Below are positions 59,293 through 64,000 of a stretch of DNA of 64,000 bases, piece after piece. The stretch is taken from assembly GCF_900108025.1 (NCBI RefSeq), contig NZ_FNUS01000007.1:182627-246626 (forward strand), read 5' to 3'. Source of the DNA: Halpernia humi (GTDB lineage Bacteria; Bacteroidota; Bacteroidia; Flavobacteriales; Weeksellaceae). The notes beneath the pieces are model-generated. The model was not told the DNA's origin. It did not search any database and was given only the letters and a program-made list of their open reading frames with translations. Made by a program: the position numbers and the translations under genes. The stretch's first letter is position 1. Every line of letters starts with the position of its first letter.

Positions 59293-59320
59293 TATTTTTA
59301 AGATATGAGATTAAAGAGCC

Positions 59321-59354
59321 AAGAATCAAGATGAAAATAATTATCTTGATTCTT
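59321..59354. repeat. Inverted repeat between atpD and atpC
   Basis: AAGAATCAAGAT (59321-59332) and ATCTTGATTCTT (59343-59354) are perfect inverse copies with a 10-base loop. In the atpD-atpC transcript this would form a hairpin that could set the ratio of the two subunits. Confidence 0.6.
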
Positions 59355-59375
59355 GATTCTGAAATCTTGTTTCTA

Positions 59376-60953
<1,578 letters not shown>

Positions 60954-60984
60954 TTATCATATTTGCACAGCCAAAAACTTTGTC

Positions 60985-61905
60985 TTGAAAATAAGTAAAA
61001 ATCTGTCTTCATATAACGAAAATACACCCCTCGCACTATCAATTGGAATGTTTGATGGTGTTCACAAAGGGCATCAATTTATCATTTCACATCTAAATAA
61101 AGTCGCGAAAGAGCAGAATTTAGAATCAGCACTATTTAGTTTTTGGCCGCACCCTCGCACATTTTTTAATCCTGAAGATGATTTAAAATTATTGAATACT
61201 TTAGCTGAAAAGCAAATTCTTCTAGAAAAAAATGGCATTAAAAATTTATTTTTACAAAAATTTGACGAAGCATTTAGAAATCTTTCTGGTGAAGAATTTG
61301 TTCGAGAAATTTTAATTAAACAATTAAATGTAAAACACTTAATTATTGGCTACGATCATACTTTCGGGAAAAATAAATCAGGTGATTTTCAGCTTTTGGA
61401 AAAATTAGCACCTAAATTGGATTTTACAGTTGCACAACTACCAGCAGTGGATTTACACAATAAAAACATTAGTTCTACACAGATTAGAAATACGCTTGCC
61501 AAAGGAAAAATTGTAGAAGCAAATGAAATGTTGGGTTATTCCTATTCTCTTTTTGGGAAAGTGGTTCATGGTAAAAAAATTGGGCGAACAATTGGCTATC
61601 CTACTGCAAATCTAGAAGTAGATTCTATAAAATTATTACCTAAAAACGGCGCTTATATTGTGGAAGTTTTTGTGGAAAATAAATTCTACAAAGGCATGTT
61701 AAGTATTGGTACAAACCCAACGGTAGAAGGAAAAACCAAAACTGTTGAAGTTTATATTTTAGATTTTGACAAAGATATCTATGGTGAAATTATTGAAATA
61801 AAATTCCGGGAATTTTTACACGAAGAAATAAAATTTGAAAGTCTAGAAAAACTAATTGAAAGGTTGGACGAAGACAAGATTTTGACGGAAAAGTTTGAGT
61901 TTTAA
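60985..61905 (+). CDS. ribF: Bifunctional riboflavin kinase/FAD synthetase
   Basis: Makes FMN and FAD from riboflavin. With a TTG start at 60985 it has 306 residues, standard for RibF, and begins with the usual KISKN..SYNEN lead-in. A GTG at 60922 was rejected because it lies upstream of the likely promoter (ATATTTGC at 60959-60966). Visible: LSIGMFDGVHKGHQFII (adenylyltransferase HxGH-like), FSFWPHPRTFF, LIIGYDHTFGKNKSGDFQLL, SSTQIRNTLAKG and the kinase part GRTIGYPTANLEVD with GMLSIGTNPTV. Divergent from atpD. Confidence 0.93.
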   Translation: MKISKNLSSYNENTPLALSIGMFDGVHKGHQFIISHLNKVAKEQNLESALFSFWPHPRTFFNPEDDLKLLNTLAEKQILLEKNGIKNLFLQKFDEAFRNLSGEEFVREILIKQLNVKHLIIGYDHTFGKNKSGDFQLLEKLAPKLDFTVAQLPAVDLHNKNISSTQIRNTLAKGKIVEANEMLGYSYSLFGKVVHGKKIGRTIGYPTANLEVDSIKLLPKNGAYIVEVFVENKFYKGMLSIGTNPTVEGKTKTVEVYILDFDKDIYGEIIEIKFREFLHEEIKFESLEKLIERLDEDKILTEKFEF

Positions 61906-61925
61906 AATAATAATTAAAATTAAAT

Positions 61926-62750
61926 TTATGGATAATCAATTTTTTCATCCAACTCAATTGGGTTATTATATTTTTTGATGACCCTTTGAATGTTCTTTTC
62001 TACTTCTCTGTAATCTTTGGCTGTATATTTTGTACCATCATCTTTAAGCATCATTGCTTCTAATCCAGTTTTATATTCTGGAATTGGATTATTATAATAA
62101 TTTAGTTGAACAGCTTTCCAATCCTTTTCTTGAATTTTTATTTTGTTTACACCAAGATATTTTTTTTCAATTATTTTTGAAAAATCTATTTCTTTATTAA
62201 AATTTTTATTCTGAATAAAAATGAAATGATAGTTCTCTTTTGCATCATAAATTTCCAAAATTAAACCTGGTAATCCGTTAAAAACATAAGGCCCATAACT
62301 AAATGGTATTTCATTAGTAAACCATGCAACCCAATCTCTTCCACCATATTTAGCAGTTGCTTTTTGAACGGTATAAATACCAATTTTCTTAATATCATTA
62401 CACAATACCCAAGAGATAGTTTTGTGAGTTTTATATTCATAATAATTTATCCCACCAAGACTATTAAATATATCTAGGCTATTATCATTTTTATTCCATT
62501 TTACAATTTTTTGAAACTTTGGGTATGCAAACTCAAATTTTGCACCATCTCTATCATTTAAAGAATCTGTAACTAAATAATCGTTGCTAAAAAAAGAATT
62601 ATGGTCCTTATTGATTTCCAATACCACTACATCTTTTTTTATGTTGATAGAATCTATTTTAAAAGTTAAATTATAAAAGAATCTTTTTGTTTGTGTTATT
62701 CCCTTTCCAAAACACAAAAACACGATAATTATTATAAGATTTTTTTTCAT
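61926..62750 (-). CDS. GLPGLI-family secreted protein
   Basis: A 274-residue protein with a signal peptide ending GKGITQ and the family motif in YGPYVFNGLPGLILEIYD near residue 175. Upstream of it is the usual Tyr/Trp-rich core (QKATAKYGGRDWVAWFTNEIPFSYGP). Proteins of this family (TIGR01200) are found in Bacteroidota, often in several copies; function is unknown. It follows a paralogue by 19 bp. Confidence 0.88.
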   Translation of the reverse strand: MKKNLIIIIVFLCFGKGITQTKRFFYNLTFKIDSINIKKDVVVLEINKDHNSFFSNDYLVTDSLNDRDGAKFEFAYPKFQKIVKWNKNDNSLDIFNSLGGINYYEYKTHKTISWVLCNDIKKIGIYTVQKATAKYGGRDWVAWFTNEIPFSYGPYVFNGLPGLILEIYDAKENYHFIFIQNKNFNKEIDFSKIIEKKYLGVNKIKIQEKDWKAVQLNYYNNPIPEYKTGLEAMMLKDDGTKYTAKDYREVEKNIQRVIKKYNNPIELDEKIDYP

Positions 62751-62769
62751 TTAGATTTTTTTATAATAT

Positions 62770-63543
62770 TTAGTCCGTTTTCTCATTGCATTCTTTGCAG
62801 TCAATTTTCCCAAATTTTAATGGCTTATCTCCTTCTTTTAAAGTTGCATTTATTTTATTTTCAAATTCTGTTTGTTGGTTTTTTAAAACATCTTTGTAAT
62901 TTTCATTAGGTATTGCTTTGGCGAAATCATATTTATTTTGAAATTCGTCTATTTTATTGTCGACTTTTTTGAAAATTATTTTTTCAGCATTTACTTTTAG
63001 TTTACCATCTTCGGTATATACTTCTAAAATCAAACCAGATAATCCATTAATTTTGAGTGGTCCATAATTCATAGGAATATCTTTTGCAAACCAAGCAGTA
63101 TACTTTTTACCATAAAATATTGTTTCTGCTTTTTGGCATCGATAATTAATAATTTCTTTATATTCTGGAAAAATTTTCCAAACAATATTTTTTCGTGCTT
63201 TTAAAATTGTCTCAAAATCAGAATTGATAGCGTTATTATAAAATACATTTTGTTTTTTATTATAAAAAATAAATCTCGTTTTATTTGCTAAACTATCTAT
63301 AGTATTTGATGGATATATTATGCTACCATTTGAATTTTGAATATTTGTATTTTCCTTCTCATTTTCTAAAGTATATAAAGAATATTTACCATTGAAAAAC
63401 AAATGTCCTATTGCCTCTTTCATTTTTGGCAACTGAGTTATTTGTGTGTAAATAATCTCGCCTTCTATTTTTTGAGATTTTACAATAATTCCCAAGTAAA
63501 ATATAAAAATAAATACTAACTTAAAGTAGTTAACTTTTAGCAT
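62770..63543 (-). CDS. GLPGLI-family secreted protein, paralogue
   Basis: A 257-residue protein with a signal peptide (FKLVFIFIFYLGIIVKSQ) and the family block CQKAETIFYGKKYTAWFAKDIPMNYGPLKINGLSGLILEVYTEDG; the namesake motif here is GLSGLI. Its C-terminus carries CKECNEK. It is first of the pair of GLPGLI genes, probably one transcript. Confidence 0.85.
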   Translation of the reverse strand: MLKVNYFKLVFIFIFYLGIIVKSQKIEGEIIYTQITQLPKMKEAIGHLFFNGKYSLYTLENEKENTNIQNSNGSIIYPSNTIDSLANKTRFIFYNKKQNVFYNNAINSDFETILKARKNIVWKIFPEYKEIINYRCQKAETIFYGKKYTAWFAKDIPMNYGPLKINGLSGLILEVYTEDGKLKVNAEKIIFKKVDNKIDEFQNKYDFAKAIPNENYKDVLKNQQTEFENKINATLKEGDKPLKFGKIDCKECNEKTD

Positions 63544-63570
63544 TTTGATAAATATTAGTTTATTTAATTA

Positions 63571-63600
63571 AAAAACAAGTGCGAAATTAATTCGCACTTG
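63571..63600 (-). terminator. Terminator after the MITE-broken gene
   Basis: CAAGTGCGAA (63576-63585) pairs with TTCGCACTTG (63591-63600); on the minus strand TTTTTTAATT follows. Confidence 0.8.
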
Positions 63601-63607
63601 AATAATT

Positions 63608-63906
63608 TTAAGGTCCTGTACTTTCAGAAATTGTTACGTCAGGACACTGTACCTTCACCCAATCACTACTATTTTATATTCTGTAGTAGATCCGTCACCA
63701 TTACTTGTTGAAACTGTCCTACAAGTTCTTTGGTAACATTCACCTGTAGATATATCTACAAAAAAAGTTTCAGAATTCGTCAATAATCCTTTTACTTGCC
63801 TACTATTTTTTAGGTTTATTGATATACAACTTTTAACATCAATATTTTGTTTTTTTATTTCTAATTGGTTTGCACTCATTATTCCAGCAATACCAAAAAA
63901 TACTAA
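63608..63906 (-). pseudogene. Small secreted-protein gene broken by a MITE and a frameshift
   Basis: Reading minus strand from the MITE end, the frame gives LVFFGIAGIMSANQLEIKKQ, the second half of a signal peptide plus the mature start, but its beginning is cut off by the MITE at 63907 and no start codon precedes it. The frame goes on (KSCISINLKNSRQVKGLL, TGECYQRTCRTVS) to a TGA at 63655. In the neighbouring frame coding continues as SSDWVKVQCPDVTISESTGP to a TAA at 63608-63610. An internal ATG at 63879 could give a 74-residue product without a signal peptide. Family not recognised. Confidence 0.7.
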
Positions 63907-64000
63907 GAGCCTGTTTAAATTTCATTCAATAAATTTTTTATAGCCTTTTCTTAATTTTCTAAATTAAAATAAACTCTGTTTATTCTTAAATTTAACATTA
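63907..64000 (-). mobile_element. MITE copy 3, inverted, cut by the window end
   Basis: Starts GAGCCTGTTTAAATTT after TAA (63904-63906) and then follows the inverse of copies 1 and 2 for the 94 bases visible. It lies inside the signal-peptide part of the gene at 63608-63906. Confidence 0.9.

Noticed and set aside
63655..63879. Intact 74-residue protein from the ATG at 63879
   Set aside because: The frame clearly continues upstream into half a signal peptide cut by the MITE, and coding continues in another frame after its stop.

Overview
The window comes from a low-GC member of the Bacteroidota, most likely a flavobacterium of the Weeksellaceae (Chryseobacterium/Kaistella-like). Supporting evidence: AT-rich sequence; promoters of the Bacteroidota type (TAnnTTTG); almost no Shine-Dalgarno sites; a SusC/SusD pair; a PorT-like type IX secretion protein; GLPGLI-family proteins; atpD-atpC standing apart from the other ATP synthase genes; and 6S RNA between zapA and rny. 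No tRNA, rRNA, CRISPR array, prophage or complete insertion sequence was seen.

Layout. 1-5.4 kb: a partial lipoprotein gene, a repeat-rich spacer, kdsA, a MITE, idi, gcvT, an ArsC/Spx-like gene and a nitroreductase. 5.5-8.6 kb: a thioesterase and a four-gene block of lipoprotein, membrane protein, histidine kinase and response regulator. 8.7-13.7 kb: rny, 6S RNA, zapA, a coiled-coil partner, a frameshifted pseudogene, a porT-like gene and ubiE. 14-19.7 kb: a FabH-like synthase, a membrane phosphoesterase, threonine dehydrogenase, a GNAT enzyme and rpsF-rpsR-rplI. 19.8-34.4 kb: a polysaccharide utilisation locus of SusC, SusD, a LamG-type surface lipoprotein, two tandem GH144 enzymes, an esterase, a GH3 beta-glucosidase and a membrane-spanning propeller/LuxR regulator. 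GH144 plus GH3 points to beta-1,2-glucan as substrate: the lipoproteins bind it, GH144 cuts it, SusCD imports the pieces and GH3 trims them. 34.6-40.1 kb: DUF4197 and DUF493 genes, then a TonB receptor paired with a beta-helix lipoprotein. 40.3-52 kb: housekeeping genes (dNK, glutaminyl cyclotransferase, thiolase, rsgA, DAHP synthase/chorismate mutase, dnaX, Uma2). 52.3-58.4 kb: a DUF2723 membrane protein and a pair of PLP enzymes that fits sulfonolipid (capnine) synthesis. 58.5-64 kb: a second MITE, atpC-atpD, ribF, two GLPGLI genes and a gene broken by a third MITE.

The most notable unexplained signal is a conserved leader of about 90 nt, in three good copies and one degenerate copy. Each good copy runs right up to a CATATG start codon (ArsC-like gene, GH144 operon, bglX). 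Each has fixed-spacing GAAATCGCC and TTTGCAAA blocks and an enclosing stem (AUCGC/GCGAU). Also notable: dnaX carries an 11-A slippery run followed at once by a stop, with the tau tail open in the -1 frame; three near-identical MITEs with TWA target duplications (one beside the idi promoter, one inside a gene); and a secreted-protein gene whose natural start codon appears to be ATT.
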